A DNA stretch of 64,000 bases from Aurelia coerulea (GCA_039566865.1 CM076945.1:1865001-1929000), one strand, 5' to 3'. Counted from the stretch's first letter, positions 33,834-46,597 are shown. Numbers and translations: made by a program. Notes: generated by a model not told the origin, from the letters alone.

Positions 33834-34246
33834 ATTGCTACTTATTGCAGTTCCGTGTGGATGAAGAAGTATCATTGGATTCTTTTCAGTTTAATTCAAA
33901 TAAGTTGGCAAAAAATTTGTAGACATAAATTGTAGATATAAAAAGTACAAGAGAATGAAATTTTGTTCTGAGTAAAATTTGCCCCTTGCAATTGATTTTA
34001 GAACCGATCAAACTAGACATTCTTATTTTCCCCGAACTCATCGTAGATCGCTTGTTTGCATGTCCTGATTTCGTGATCTCAACAGTTAGGAGTTCAAAAC
34101 GGAAAACTTTTTCAAATGAATTCAAGACGTCGGAAATACGGGGGAAAATAAAAACCATTAATCCATCTAAAAGTACGACTTTGTACAAAGACTAAAAGAT
34201 ATCTTCATCGCGTTTAAAGATAAAAGGAGAAGCCAGATAACGATTA

Positions 34247-34664
34247 CACGTTTTTTTATAAGAAACTTGGATCAGCACTTGGTACTAAAAGTTTCTTAAT
34301 GTCGCATGGAAATTTCGGTGTTTTAGTAGTAAAAGTTTCTTAATTTGTTTCTTATTTTTTGGGCCTAAAATTGCGATATTGTTCAAATTTGAGGCTTCTT
34401 CTCAACAAAGGGCTTCCATTTTACATTGGCATTGTCATCACGAATAAGCCATGCACATTCAGGCAAAAAATTACCAATTTTTGTAGTTAAAAGTTAAGAA
34501 AGATGACGGTACCTTTGTTAGAGAGACATAGAATAAAAGAGACATACAGAATTTGAATGTTAAGAGTTTCTTAACTATTCTTGAGCGTAGTACTAGAGTT
34601 TCTTAAATTTTTGGTCATCGTGGTACTAGTTTCTTATAAACCAGTTTCTTATCAAAAAAACGTG
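34247..34664. mobile_element. TIR element with CACGTTTTTTTATAAG termini
   Basis: A 418-bp element flanked by TA on both sides. The left end CACGTTTTTTTATAAGAAAC is the inverse of the right end apart from one or two bases. It contains several AGTTTCTTA-type repeats and no ORF. Confidence 0.75.
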
Positions 34665-34735
34665 TAGATTCGTACTGTACCCCTTCAACGAACAAAAAGC
34701 ACAGTTGACTCCCTAAAATACCAGTCCAGGTGCAA

Positions 34736-35017
34736 ATGCGAAGGAGCATATCTCAGGGTGGAAATTCCTTGGAAATTCTGAAACCAGCAAAACCCGCATT
34801 ACCAAACGTTAAACCGCAAAGCAATGCTGCTGCGCAGAGTAATTCAATTTATTGTTCAAGGAGGCAGAAGCCTCCACTAAATGTCATAGTTAATTCTTCA
34901 CAAATATCTTTGGGAAACATGAGAAAAATTCTAAGTTCTGTGCCTCCTTCTGAACAAAATCGTTTGAATGGCGATGAGACGAGAACAGCCTCTGTTTATA
35001 ATGGTTTTCAACTTTGA
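34736..35017 (+). other. Unassigned open reading frame, possible terminal exon
   Basis: 94 codons from an ATG at 34736 to TGA. Composition is Ser/Asn/Pro/Gln-rich and basic near the middle (SRRQKPPLNVIVN), which looks more like disordered protein than random AT-rich frames. An AG acceptor (CCAGTCCAG) precedes it at about 34728. No family recognised and no partner exon found. It could be chance. Confidence 0.2.
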
Positions 35018-35974
35018 GAACATTGCACTTCTTCCGAGGTGCATATGAAAATCTCGTACACCTTTCGTATAAATCGGTTTGTTTACAAGCAAAATCCTCC
35101 AAAAATCAACGAAAATCCCTTTGTTCTCAAAAATCACTTACGGATTTCTGAAAGGTAAAACTCCCTATAACTATGCTAAAACAAAGGGATCTTTCACGAA
35201 AACAAAAGGATTTTTAGTGAAAATCATATGGCCAAATGGGTACGAAATTTTTGTGAAGTAATTTGCCCCTTCGGTCAAAACAGTTCTGTCCTGACCTTAC
35301 AATTCAGATAGACTGTGTATGCTACATATGTACTTTTCGGTTTAAAGAAGTTAACGCCAAAAGGAGTCAGAAAAATGAAAAAAAAAACAAGCTCAAAGTG
35401 GTTCATGAAAGATGACCTTGGCTCACAGAGTCTCTAAAATGGACCTTGGCGTCAAAATTCATTGCATAGATAAATCTTGGAACCCGTGGCACAAGGGGGG
35501 CACAATAACTGAAGAGGCTTGCCCCTGTCGTGTTCTTTTCTCCAATTCAGAACAACCTTTGATCCATGACATTATATCTGAAAATAGATAAAAGAGCACG
35601 CGGCTGGTGTTGACTCGTTGCTTTGTTTCGTTCCGCGTGTCTCTATTGTTTTCACGCTAGCCCTTTTGTTTCTGTCTCGTGCACACGCTTCTCAATCGAT
35701 CTCAAGGGTATTCAAGACAACAACAATCAACCGTTTCATATACAGTGCATGTTCAAAATGGCCGCTCTCTCGCATTATAACTGAAGCAGTGAATGGTTAT
35801 TAGCGATATTCGAGGCTGCTGTCTTCCGTTGTATTCAGAGACCAAAGAAGGAGAACTCGCAACGATAAAGGATTCCATTTCAATTACATTCGTTCCCTTG
35901 AGATGTAGAAATCATAGCTGCATTCATGCGACCAAGAGATTTCCACTTCTCCGCTTTGCCTTTGGAAATTTGGA

Positions 35975-38900
35975 ATGACTCGCTTGGACAACACCTTTCG
36001 CTCCAGTTGTAAGCTTTTAAATAGGACAACAAAGCAAGGAAAGCAAGCTGGCCAAACGTACCAACTTAGGAGCAATTCAAGTCTTATTTCATCCTCAAAC
36101 AGTTCCGTTTGTTTAGACCTTCATTTTATCCAAACTGGGAGATTGTTCGGCACCAGATTGCATGAGCGGTCAAGGCGGACTAAGAAACTTTCGAGGACGC
36201 TTCGTGTTATGGATGTGGCGAGACAAAGCAGCATGAAAGAAGAGTTGCAGGTAAAATTGTTGTCGGGTAAAGATATTTCAGGTGATTTAATCGAAGGCAG
36301 AGTGAAAGGTTGTGCGTCTTTTAACAGTGAGGCTTTGTTGTCAGTTGGTAGTAAAGATGACGGCCTAAACGATGATGCAAAAAGTCTCCAGAAAGACAAA
36401 GAATCGAGTGATTCGAACCGTCTTTCAGAACAACTTACGACGATAAATGGCGACATTAAAATCGAAGCAATCGTTAGAGCGGACAATAGAACGCAAACGA
36501 AGGTGAGACCCGTCGATAAAATGTTATTTGATCTTGAAAGTCGTTCATTGACTGCAATTTCTGGCAAAGTAACTAATGAAAACTTGACTGGAAATATGCA
36601 TAAACTTGATACTGAAAATGGATACGTTGACCAAACTGTAAATCCGACGCAAGGGGAATCTAATTCCATAACAAATTGCAAACTTGATGGTTGTGAAGGC
36701 AAAGATGACAGCCATAATGGATCGACTGGGGAGTGGACTTTAAAAGCTAGGCCAAATACACTTGTTTTCATCTGTAAGAAAAATGGAGCACATTCAACCT
36801 TAGATTTGCATAGCTCAGAAAAGCAGTCATCAAGAACTCAAGAGGGTGGTTGTGTTATAAAACGAGCTGAAGTTGAGAGTAATATTTTGAGCCCTCCAGT
36901 ATCAAATGGGGATTCAGTAGGCTTGGAGTCGAATGCAGGCATTGTTGATGTAAAGGTACCTTGCAGCGATGAGAAGCCTCGTGAAGAGAGCAATGTAAAT
37001 GGTAGGACAGAACTCGGTGCGGGTTGTAGGAACGTTTGTGATGGCTCTAATAAAGCAGAGAGCATCGAGCAGTCTGTGATGGGAGATGCAGCAGTGCTTG
37101 AAACATGCAAGTGTGAAAGTCAGAGTGATAAATTAGACGAAAGAACTCAAAGGAGACCGAAACGGAATGCCAGAAGCTTGAAGCTAAGAAATGATGACGA
37201 ATACTATATTGATATTAAACCCAGTAAAAGAAAAATAAGGGAAAGAGATGATTCTAGAAAGGAGGGAAACAAAGCTAAAAAACCGAAAATTAAAAAGCAG
37301 AAGAAACCGGAAAAGCTCAAGATCAAAGAAAGCAGCTGCGTTGCAGATAAAGATTTAGGGGCTGAAAAGGGGAGCAATGAAGTTCATTGTGATGATGCGT
37401 CAAAACAGGACAACTCAGAAAAATATGTGAATGTAGAGTGTGTGCTTGGAATGAGACAAACTAAAAATGGTGAGCCACAAATTCTTGTGCAGTTCACAGA
37501 TGGAACAAGTAACTGGATAGGAAAGTCAGAAATGCAATCACCCATCTCCTCATTGTCAGAGTATTTTACCTTCTCATCGCAAGATCTCGCTGTTCTTCAT
37601 AGGCTTCCATTTTGTTGGTTTGGAGAGCCTTTGATTGAATGGGCACAAAGAGATCTAAAAGTGTCTGATTTTGGAGTGATAGAAACTGAAGAAAGGAGAA
37701 AGTTAGCATGTTTATCTTTGGAGAAAAGGGAAATTGAATTATTAGAAAGAGAGGAATGCCAGTTATCATCGCCGAAATTGCTACCAGTATCAGATTATGA
37801 GAGGGCAGGAATTGAGAGCAGTGTTCAAGAAAAAGTTGATAATGTGGAAAGTAATGTTATTGTTGATGTCGAAATGAATGGAGAAATTGAGGGAAATATT
37901 ATCACACACTCAGAAATAGATGAGATCAAACAAATACAAAATGAAGGATATCTGTTAGAACATAAAGAACAGGAACAAAAAGGATTCAGCATTTTCAGCC
38001 TGCATGAACAATCAGACGGTAATATAGTTGATGGCAAAACATCGCCATTTGAAGAAAGTAAAGCTAGAACTAATTTCAAACTGAATCCAAATTGGTATGA
38101 AAAAGGAGCAGACATCATAAGCTCAATTGGTAAAAGCTTTGGACCACCTGATCTAAGTTATATCAACAAGGTTGGAAAGGTAAAAAATGCTACCAGAGAC
38201 ACCATGAAACCTCTGGATCTAAGTTTTGTTGACATGAAAATCAATTCATTAGACTTGAGTCCTGTCAAAGGGCACTTTGGCCCACCAGATTTGAGCTATA
38301 TAGATGCACATGGTAAACTACAAGAATCAAATCAAGAACCATTGAGTCCATTTGAATTGAGTTATATAGAGAAAAAGCAACATACATTAGAGAAGGATCC
38401 TGAGAAAAAGGGAAGCTTGCCAAAAGTCAGATTGCTAGCTAGTCCAAAACGTTTTCCAAATGAAGAAACAACAAGGGTGCACCCAATATTCGTTTCTCGT
38501 AATGGTGAATTAGAAGTTTATGAACAAGATTATATTGAGATTGTTTTGAAGCATAAAGATAAAAGATCCAAAAGAATAAGATCAGAGACTTGTGATAATT
38601 TGATTCAGCAGTTGGAATCAAGGATTGTTGATGATAAATGTCCATATATAGTTATCTCAGGTCTGGAGGATTACTTTGCATCAACCATGGATATGGAAAA
38701 ATTGTTGAAGTTTCCTGCAGAGGCTGAGAAAACACGTTATGATGAAAAAATGGCAAACCTCAGGTATGTTTATCTTTGTTACTTTTTGCAGCATTCCCCA
38801 TTCCCATTTTGGTAAGCACCCCCCCCCCCAATACGAACATTTTAATTCTATGCAAAATGAGGTTGGCTACTTGATGCTAAATATTGTTTTGTGATCACTG

Positions 38901-41013
38901 TGATGGCCCAGCTGCCAGTTAGTGGAGGGGGCTGAATGAAAACGGCTTTGTGCTGGTGAATATTAATACAGTATACTGTATATCTTTGTTCTCTTTGGGG
39001 ACATTTTTAGGGCAATGCCCTAGTTTTATACCCAGGAAACCCCTTTAAACAATCTCAAAGGAATTTTCCCCGCCAACCCTTCTGTAAAATTTTCTCCACT
39101 TGTTTTATGACAAATAAGCTTTTTAGCCGCTCTGAAAAAGAATCTGAATCGAGCGCTATTTTGATACATTTTGTTCACATAGATAGGTGATAGAAGTTCC
39201 ATCTCCACTCAATTAAACCTTCAAATAAAGATTTATTGCATGTTAATCTCGCTTGATCCAGTCTCTTTTGCAGAATAGCTAAAAGGTTTATTAACCACAT
39301 AAACCATGGCCAAACGTTGTTAGGGAGATTCATATCATGTAGTATTTTCTGTTTTTTCTTAACTTTGATGTTTTGTCTTTCGCAGGTATCTTTTCCAGAC
39401 GCTAAAGAATTACCCAAAGCCTATAGCAGCAATTGTGAATTCACCAGCGAGTGGTTTGGCTGCTGCCATTTTGTCATTAGTTGACATCGTTTATGATCAG
39501 GTAAAATCTGCCTTTCCACTCTAAATTTCTTTTTATTTGGTGTTAGACTCAAAGATTGGCTGTTGCAGTCATTTTTTCTTGCCCACATGAGACAGGTTTT
39601 ATTAGAAATTTTCATGATGGGCTAAGCCTTTTCGGAGATTACTGTTGTAGAGACTTGCAGCAAGTCCATGGGGAATCTAACAAGAACAAGGCTGACTTCA
39701 ATCAGGGAACATGGGCAAATTGGTTTAAGGAACTGGACTACTTTTGAAGAACTGCAGAGCAGTTTAACATTTCTTTCAGGGAGCATTCAAGAAACATTAT
39801 CGGGAACAAGGAAGATTTTTTGAAATTTTTTAGGGAACATGGGAACACAGACCTCCCTGGGGGCCTCACATGAATGTCTTTCGAAGAGAATTAGTTATCA
39901 TCTGTCGCACTCGCACTAGCTGATTCTTATGTGAATTTTTAATTTCATGAAAATTATGTAAGGAATCTTCGTTTTCCTTATACAGTAATTCCAATATGAT
40001 TTCCTTGTCTGGATCAAGCGATAGTTTTATTACGAGATGTTTGCTTGAGTGGTGTTAGAGCTTCCTATTACTTATTTACACATTCGAAATCCTGCACACT
40101 GACCTAACAATCGTTCGATTCAGATTGTTAGGTCTATTTCTCATGCCATGTCAATTTTAGCCTAAATTGAAATAATGAAATTTAATGGACCGAAAGCATT
40201 GGACAAATGTAGTCAGTCTAGTAGTCAAAAATCAGCAAACAATGTTGCCAAGCATGATTGAAAATTTTGTCAGACGATTTAGTTCTCGATCTTCAAAATT
40301 GCTCCATTGTGTGATTTATCATTGCCAAAGAGCACCAAATGTGCATCAAGCATAAAAAACTAACACTGCGCCTTTCACCTAGATTGCTTTTTTCGCTCCC
40401 CCCTATCGTAGCCCTCCAAAAGTGCATGCTCTTTTGTGCGCCCAGTATATCTTTGAACTGCAACAACAGTTATAAACGAAATTTCATTCATCTTTAGTCA
40501 CTCAATGAAACCAAGAAAAATGGATTGAATAACCACACTCCTCGCTTGCCTGTCCTGGCTCCAAAGCTGATGGGATTGCAACACAAAAACGAGGCTCTAT
40601 TGATGGGAGAAGCACCCAATCAGATTCTGGAAAAGCCACTTAAAAAAGTGAAGAAGTTATTCAAAGCAGCTCATTTTTCAAGCGATTTGAGTTCAACGTT
40701 AGATGAAATGAAATTGAATGAAAAGTTGGCCTGCGATCGACCGAGCCCCAGGAAACGAGGTCGCCCCTTTTGTACGTCAAGAAGTCCAAATGTCAGCATA
40801 GATTCATGTCATGGTGAAGGTAGCACTCAGATGTATGTGAAAACGAGAACGGCTAGGCTTCGCTTCCCAGATGCTCACAATGACACGATCGAGGAGAGCC
40901 ATGACACGAAAGAAGAGCTTTTAGATGAAATTGCGAAGGAGAAACAGTTAGCTACAAAATGTAAGATGGAACTTGCTGAATTCTGGAATGAAATTGCAGA
41001 CACAGCTAGTTGA
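35975..41013 (+). CDS. CDY-like nuclear protein: chromo-like domain, PxDLS array, divergent crotonase fold
   Basis: Exons 35975-38763, 39386-39500 and 40498-41013 join in phase to give 1139 aa. Residues 1-390 are low-complexity. A strongly basic stretch at about 392-452 (KPSKRKIRERDD, KAKKPKIKKQKK) is a nuclear signal. Residues 482-535 (VECVLGMRQTKNGEPQILVQF...SNWIG) resemble a chromo/chromo-shadow barrel. Residues 722-800 carry PPDLSY, PLDLSF, SLDLSP, PPDLSY and PFELSY, matching the PxDLS CtBP-docking motif. Residues 846 to about 1010 align with the crotonase domain of CDYL: YIEIVL, PKPIAAIVNSPASGLAAAIL, LAPKLMGLQHKNEALLMG. The family's C-terminal half is missing; instead there is a disordered tail with an AT-hook (PRKRGRP, 1052-1058). 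CDY/CDYL proteins are chromatin corepressors that bind methylated histones. The start ATG could also be the one near 36209. Confidence 0.7.
39126..39285. repeat. Hairpin repeat family C, copy 1
   Basis: About 160 bases, related to 54383-54540 and 56405-56555. The ends pair with each other (GAATCTGAATCGA against TTGATCCAG...AGAATAGCT). Lies in intron 1 of the CDY-like gene, about 100 bases before exon 2. Confidence 0.6.
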
Positions 41014-41101
41014 TCAGTTAAGTTGATTTTACGTATGTGAGTTAGGCCAGAGAAGATGATCTTTAGATTGGATATGGGGAATCTTCGTTAGGGTAGTTTT
41101 A

Positions 41102-41400
41102 CAGGGGCTCCGTCGCCAAATTGTAAACGAATCCGTAAACATAATTGTTTTAGGCCTGTGTCCATTATTTTCTTCAGCTTGTTTGAAGGCTTCACCCAAG
41201 CCACCAAAAAGTAACCGTCAAAATCCACTTATATTGGAGCGGTCATAAGAAGTATGAATGTTTGTTTTGTTCCTTCGTGAAGTGCACAGATTTATCTTCA
41301 AAATAACGCTTTCATTTTGAAGAAAATAATAAAGGGCCCGTGTGATATTGCCTTTGAAAAAACTGTAAATCACCTTTTTTACAAAAGTGTTGAGATAGAC
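41102..41400. mobile_element. GGGGCTCCGTC MITE, one-ended copy
   Basis: Starts GGGGCTCCGTCGCCAAATTG and follows the 16648-16960 element for most of its length (GTAAAC, GCTTCACCCAA, CACCAAAAAGT). The right terminus is not recognisable. Confidence 0.65.
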
Positions 41401-41628
41401 AGATCAAATTAAATGTTTTTGCAAAAACCAGCCGACAATTTGGATTCGAAGATTCAATGGTACAGTACATCTCGTCCTTTCCCCGGAATTGCGACGTTTA
41501 GGACTTCCATCACTCATTTGTTCCCCGTTTGACTTCAAAGTTTGCCATGATGTTGCCTTCTTTCTGGGCACTTTTCCATGACGTCTCGTTCATGCACCTA
41601 AGCAACCATGGATCTTAACCGTTCTATT

Positions 41629-41765
41629 AAGGACCCACTAATAACCGTGATCCTTTGTGCGTCGGATGACAGGCAAAACAAATAGAGCTCAGGTGAGAAA
41701 CGCTTTTCATTTCATACAACAATCAAATTTTGGGCTGCAGAGGATCATGGTTAGCTGTTGGTCTT
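41629..41765. repeat. Short inverted-repeat element (family B), copy 2
   Basis: Termini AATAACCGTGATCCTTTGTG and AGGATCATGGTTAGC parallel those at 20150-20283; the interior is diverged. Confidence 0.5.
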
Positions 41766-42652
41766 TAACTGTCAAAGTTTAACAAATCGAAAGTGTTAAT
41801 GTTTTGTCACTACCGTTGCTCTATTCTAAAGATCACCTTTTTGCCTAAGATTTATCGTCATGCAGTTTATTCGATTGATCGTTTATTTCAGACAACGATA
41901 TTTTAGATTGAAACGTTTTTAAAGTTGTTTACATCATAGCTTGCAAAGCAAAAGCTTTAGTTATTGCAATCCTATCAACAGCCAACAACGAAACATCATC
42001 TACATTCAGTATTCGTAACAGGACATTGGTTGAGAATTGTTTACTTTTGCTTTTAGTGCATACATTTTTGGGCTGATGTTGCGTCTTGTTTTCAATGATT
42101 TTGTACGATTGCCCAGCAAGGTAAAATAGCCCCGGCGTCAATTTCGCTTTGAGTTTTTCCTGAAGAACTTGTTCAATTTAGCGGATTTTTACATGTCTCA
42201 CATTGTAATCTTGTTCATTTTTGACACTAATTGCTGCTTTTGGACAACCTAAAACATGCTGAGAAAAGCAGTTTTCCTTTTGGTGGAAAAATGAGTTTGA
42301 ACAATCAATGATTTTTTAATTCTTTTGGAAATTGATCTAACGTGATCATAGACTACACTTTAAAAAGTTGAACTAAATTTTAAAACATTGATACCTTTCC
42401 TGTCAATGTGGTCAGGGATCCTCTTTTGAAAAGGGACCAGTGCCTAAATGTTCTTGTTACAGCGTCTGAACACTGACTAGAACCATGGTGAGGTACAATG
42501 GCATGTGGTAACCAAATTCAAGAGAGAACTTTCGAGAAATTAACCCAAGCAGCAACACATAATGGGTCTACTCGTAGGCTACAAAACATAGGTCCTGAAG
42601 GATTGGAAACGTACGCATCCTGACAGTTTGCTAACAGAGATTAGTTCACGTA

Positions 42653-42673
42653 GGGGGGGGGGGGGGGGGGGGG
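42653..42673 (+). repeat. Poly-G run of 21
   Basis: An uninterrupted run of 21 G, the longest in the window. Shorter runs occur at about 27342-27356 and 30334-30346. Confidence 0.85.
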
Positions 42674-44877
42674 TTCTTGGCTAAATTTTGGGTAGGCGTC
42701 TGCCGTGAGTGGTACCGTTGGGTAGACTAATTTTTACGAAAATCGTACCCTTGATTAGACCAATTTTGACTGCTCCCTACACCAATATTGCCAAATACGG
42801 TATGTTACCTTTGGGAAGACTGTGGCTAGGCCAAAATTGCAAAAAGTATACCCTTGGCTAGACTAGAAGTCCGAAAAAAAGTAAGCCCTTCGTCGCGGCA
42901 CATCCCCAGGTACCTTTACTAAGGAAGAACCCCTCCGTGGATTAGTACCAATAATGAACTGAAATAGCTATTTATTTTGGATAGATAGGATATGATAGGA
43001 GGAAGACCCATTTATCCACCAACCCATTTTGCAGTCGAAAATTTAAACCTATATTAAGTAACAGATTTGACATTTTTTTGCAGAATAGTTTTTCTTCTGC
43101 AGTAGGCACCTTTTTACAGAAATTTGAAAGTCACCCAAACATTCAAACATTGGTTGTTTCAAATCAGCACTTAAAAGTTGTGTCTAATGTGAATTGTTTG
43201 ACGATCGAATACCGTTTGAGTCTCTCATCAAGATGAGCGCTTCAATTCCTGAAGTTTTATCAAAGAGGAAAAATTTGTTTGCAACGTTGTTGCCTTTTAG
43301 CTTGTCATAAAAGGCTGTTCGGCTATGTTTTTCATTGCATTCAATATTAAAGTCTATTTTAAAAGTCTTGGATCTCAAAATAATTTAGCTGCAAAGTGTG
43401 CAACTATTTTAAGACACAGTTTATTTCATACGAAGTTCACCTTAAAAGAGGGTTTTTTGGATACTCGTCAAACATTAGTTTTTCTTTGACGCAAAATAGA
43501 CCTTCAAGGCTTTTAAAAGAGACTTTAGGAGTAGTATTTGTGTACTTGACTATTTGTACATACAGTCAGTTTGTTCAAAAATGCTATGTAAAGAGCCTAT
43601 TGTTACTCCAAAGCGCTCATAAAAACAGCTTTAAGCAAACGTAGAGCAAAGTCCCGCCTTCAAGAAACCTACTTTTTGACATAGCTAGCCATTGAGAAGG
43701 TTTCTATGGTTCTCCATATTATTGAAATATTTTAGACCCTAATTAGCCTATGGTTCCTGAATTAGCCTATGGTTCCCCAATTATTGTTCTTGCAAAAATT
43801 CAAGGTCTGAGTTTCTTGAGAAGTAGTTTCCCAAAGGAGGGACTTTATTGTACATGACATGTTGATATTTTGTTGGCTTTGTTGCTTTTTTATTTTGTGA
43901 ATTCATGACAAGAACTGGACTTGCCTCGAGTCTATTTCTCGTCGTTTTGTCTGATCATTGTCAATCGAAGTAAATCTAGCCAAATCCTATTTCACGGAAC
44001 GGAAGCCACGGAATGGTGAAGCTGTGGATCCTGGATCTGCGAGAGAAGTCAATCAGATGGACTTCACAAAATAGACTTGGGGTAAGTCCAGATAAGAACT
44101 AACATAGTTGACTTTGATGCGCGCGATTATAACGAGAAATGTTGCATACTATTTTGCTGTAAATAAAGATTACAATTTTCAATTTCATCATGTTTTGTAG
44201 CTAATTGTTTTTCAACCAATCTGAATTAATATTCGTTCTGATTCAATTACAGTACATTTTGTTACATTTGTTCCATTTTCTGTGGACCAAGTCTGTTCTG
44301 AAGTGGGGCAGAGGTTTGTGGAGAGACACTAATGGGGTCACATAGACGTGCTTCATTATCTGTTGTGTTTTATTTTTTTAGGTAGAAATTATCAAATCAT
44401 TTGTACTTTGTTCATAGTTTGTCTTTCTCGCATAAATTTTGTTGGCTCTATATGTGAGTTCAGCATGAAATAAAAATGGAATAAGTTTATTGATTAAAAA
44501 GCCCCAACAAGGTTTTTTAGATGTAACACAACAAAGCTCAATATTATTCAAGTAACATTGCTTCTTTAGTGTGAAATAGAGATTAGAAAATCTCAGTTTC
44601 AATAAATTCAATCAACTGCCATCCAACACATTTTACTCTTTCTTAGCAATTAATTTTCATAAAATTTTCATTCAAAGCAAAAAAGCTGTTGTACCTTTTT
44701 TAACATTTAGTCAATATTATAAGCTATTTTTCGGTATTAAACATTCTTCCAGTGCCAATCCAGTTTACAACTCAAATTCAAAACAAATGATCTGAAAACA
44801 ATGTTCAGTAGACTGGACAATTTGATTCTTTTAAGTGCATTACCAAAGAAATCAACAAATATTTACAAATTACAGAT

Positions 44878-46597
44878 TTATTGTTTTTTAGAAATAGAGT
44901 CCATTAATTTTGATTTCCAACTATCTTCAGTGACAACTTTGGCCCAATCAGGTATGTTAGGTGTTGGTAATTTGAATCCAGCCATAGCTTGCTTCACTGT
45001 TTCTGCGTGTGCTACAATGAAAAAGAATGCTTTTAATTGTCATAGAAATACAGTTGCTTACAGTAAAGTCAATGTTTTGGAGAAAAAAAATTTCAGGCAA
45101 ATTAGCTTTCAATAGTAGATTTTGTCATGACAATATTTTTGGCAATTGAACATTACTGTCTTGCTGCTGCTTCAGGGCAGGAGCACCTTTTAATTTCCCT
45201 GGCCAAAATGCTAACTTTCACAAACTTTTGAAGCACTCACCATCTGTCATTAGCATTCTTTGTTGGGAATGTGATTCAGCTTCTTTTTGATTTTCTTCAG
45301 TTGCTGTGGCTGTATTTTCACTGACAGGACTCTGCAAAAATAAGTAAAGTATACTTGAATAATAAGCATTGTTGGGGGTTTGGGCTAATTGTGTCCCAGG
45401 GTGTGCCAAACTAGGTAGAATGGTACCAGTTTTAAAGGTTTTAGTACAACTGCATCAAGTCTTGGCATTTTGTTATCAAAAAATGGTCCTATTTGCCAGG
45501 ATTAGCTAAACAATAAATGGTATCGTTTGAAAATGTTTGTATAAGACCCAGTTGAAACTTGTTAAAGGAGCCATTGCAGGAAAAGTTAAAGAGACATAGT
45601 GCTAGACAAGCCAATATCATAATTTGAATAAAAAATTCTTGATTAATTTGGTTAAAACTGCGATTCCCCAACAGTGTTTGGGTGCTTAGCCTAAGCAACT
45701 TTATAAACTGTAGCCTCAACATCTGCCTCTATCTGAGCCATCATTATAGCTATCAAACTTTTGAGGGTGGGAGCAAACTCTCTGGTATTTACTTATCTGG
45801 AAATAATCTTTACTTTGTTAAGTTATCTTACAGATAACACAGAATAGAAATATAAAAATATGAAATTTTTGGAGAAATATGCTAGAGTGGCGCAACCCAG
45901 TATGGAAAGTACGGCACTTTTCGACGAGATCTCGGGTGTGCACGAAAAAATTTCTAAGTGTGCAGTGTGCAACAGTCAGCAAGTATGCAGTTCAAGTGTG
46001 CACATCCTGAAACTTTTCGAATAAAAAGTGCTTAAAAGTATTTTAAATTGAAAGCTTTATTATCGGTACATAAAGCACAATTGAATTATTGGCAGCCAAT
46101 TGTCATCATCGCCAACACCCTTTCAATTTTTCAATTGCGCTTGGGAGGCGCAATTTTGGCGCATGCCCCTTTAAGGTTATAATTTTGCCATACTTTCCAT
46201 ACTGGGGCGACTTTTATCTTTTATCGTAATTTTGTAACTTAAAAGCATTTTGAAAACATGCAATTTTAGCCCTTACTGTTTCATTAGAACTATGTCCTTG
46301 GGTAACATCAGAATAGCTTGCACACTCGATGCCTTCATATACGGCACCAGAAAGTTCTTCATCTTCCCCTCCATAATTAGGTTGCTGTTCCAAAACCGTA
46401 TAACCCCTATATGCCCCATCAACTTCTCCTTCATCGCTTTCATCTTCACTGCTGGGATCTGAATCCATTATTGCAATATTTGTCATTATTTCTGCTTCTA
46501 AATCCCCATTTCCCATCTCATCCCCGCCTGGCCCAGTATTGTCACCATCCCTGTTTGCTGGGACATCTGATGGCGCTGGTGAAACTTCTGGCGTCAT
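44878..46597 (-). CDS. MEA1: Male-enhanced antigen 1 homologue
   Basis: Exons 46597-46277, 45331-45241 and 45011-44878 join in phase (0 and 1) to give 181 aa, close to the 185 aa of the human protein. Residues 1-107 are acidic and disordered, with a Ser/Asp/Glu block (SDPSSEDESDEGEVDGAYRG) and GYTVLEQQPN, corresponding to the mammalian GYSYQPLNQ motif. The C-terminal domain (about 137-181) holds the family signature HAETVKQAMAGFKLPTPNIP, then DWAKVVTEDSWKSKL, matching [22 protein letters not shown] of MEA1. The function is poorly defined even in mammals (linked to spermatogenesis by name). Intron 1 contains a TIR element. It is transcribed divergently from STIP1. Confidence 0.85.
45891..46208. 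mobile_element. MITE in MEA1 intron 1
   Basis: Inverted ends CGCAACCCAGTATGGAAAGT and ACTTTCCATACTGGGGCG bound about 318 bp without an ORF. It stops about 70 bases before the MEA1 exon 1 donor. Confidence 0.65.

Larger units (their letters stand above)
33834..35974. other. Spacer between COA8 and CDY-like gene
   Basis: Holds the TIR element 34247-34664 and an unexplained open stretch at 34736-35017 (see separate entry). The 5' UTR and promoter of the CDY-like gene should lie at about 35600-35974; no TATA box stands out. Confidence 0.4.
41014..44877. other. 3.9-kb spacer, CDY-like gene 3' side to MEA1 3' side
   Basis: The genes converge here. It contains a one-ended GGGGCTCCGTC MITE (41102 to about 41400), a family B repeat (41629-41765) and a 21-base G run (42653-42673). 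AATAAA motifs occur at about 41327 and 44160. No exon or structural RNA recognised. Confidence 0.4.

Noticed and set aside
36121..36771. 216-codon minus-strand frame
   Set aside because: Antisense shadow of the long CDY-like first exon; no splice or domain support.
39556..39747. 63-codon frame in intron 2 of the CDY-like gene as the missing crotonase exon
   Set aside because: It does not resemble the expected segment (AWFQTPY...GQSPDG in CDYL) and lacks suitable splice sites; exons 2 and 3 already join in phase.
42960..44200. Possible additional gene between the CDY-like gene and MEA1 (short frames and a GTAAGT near 44081)
   Set aside because: No frame shows domain similarity or a consistent pair of splice sites.
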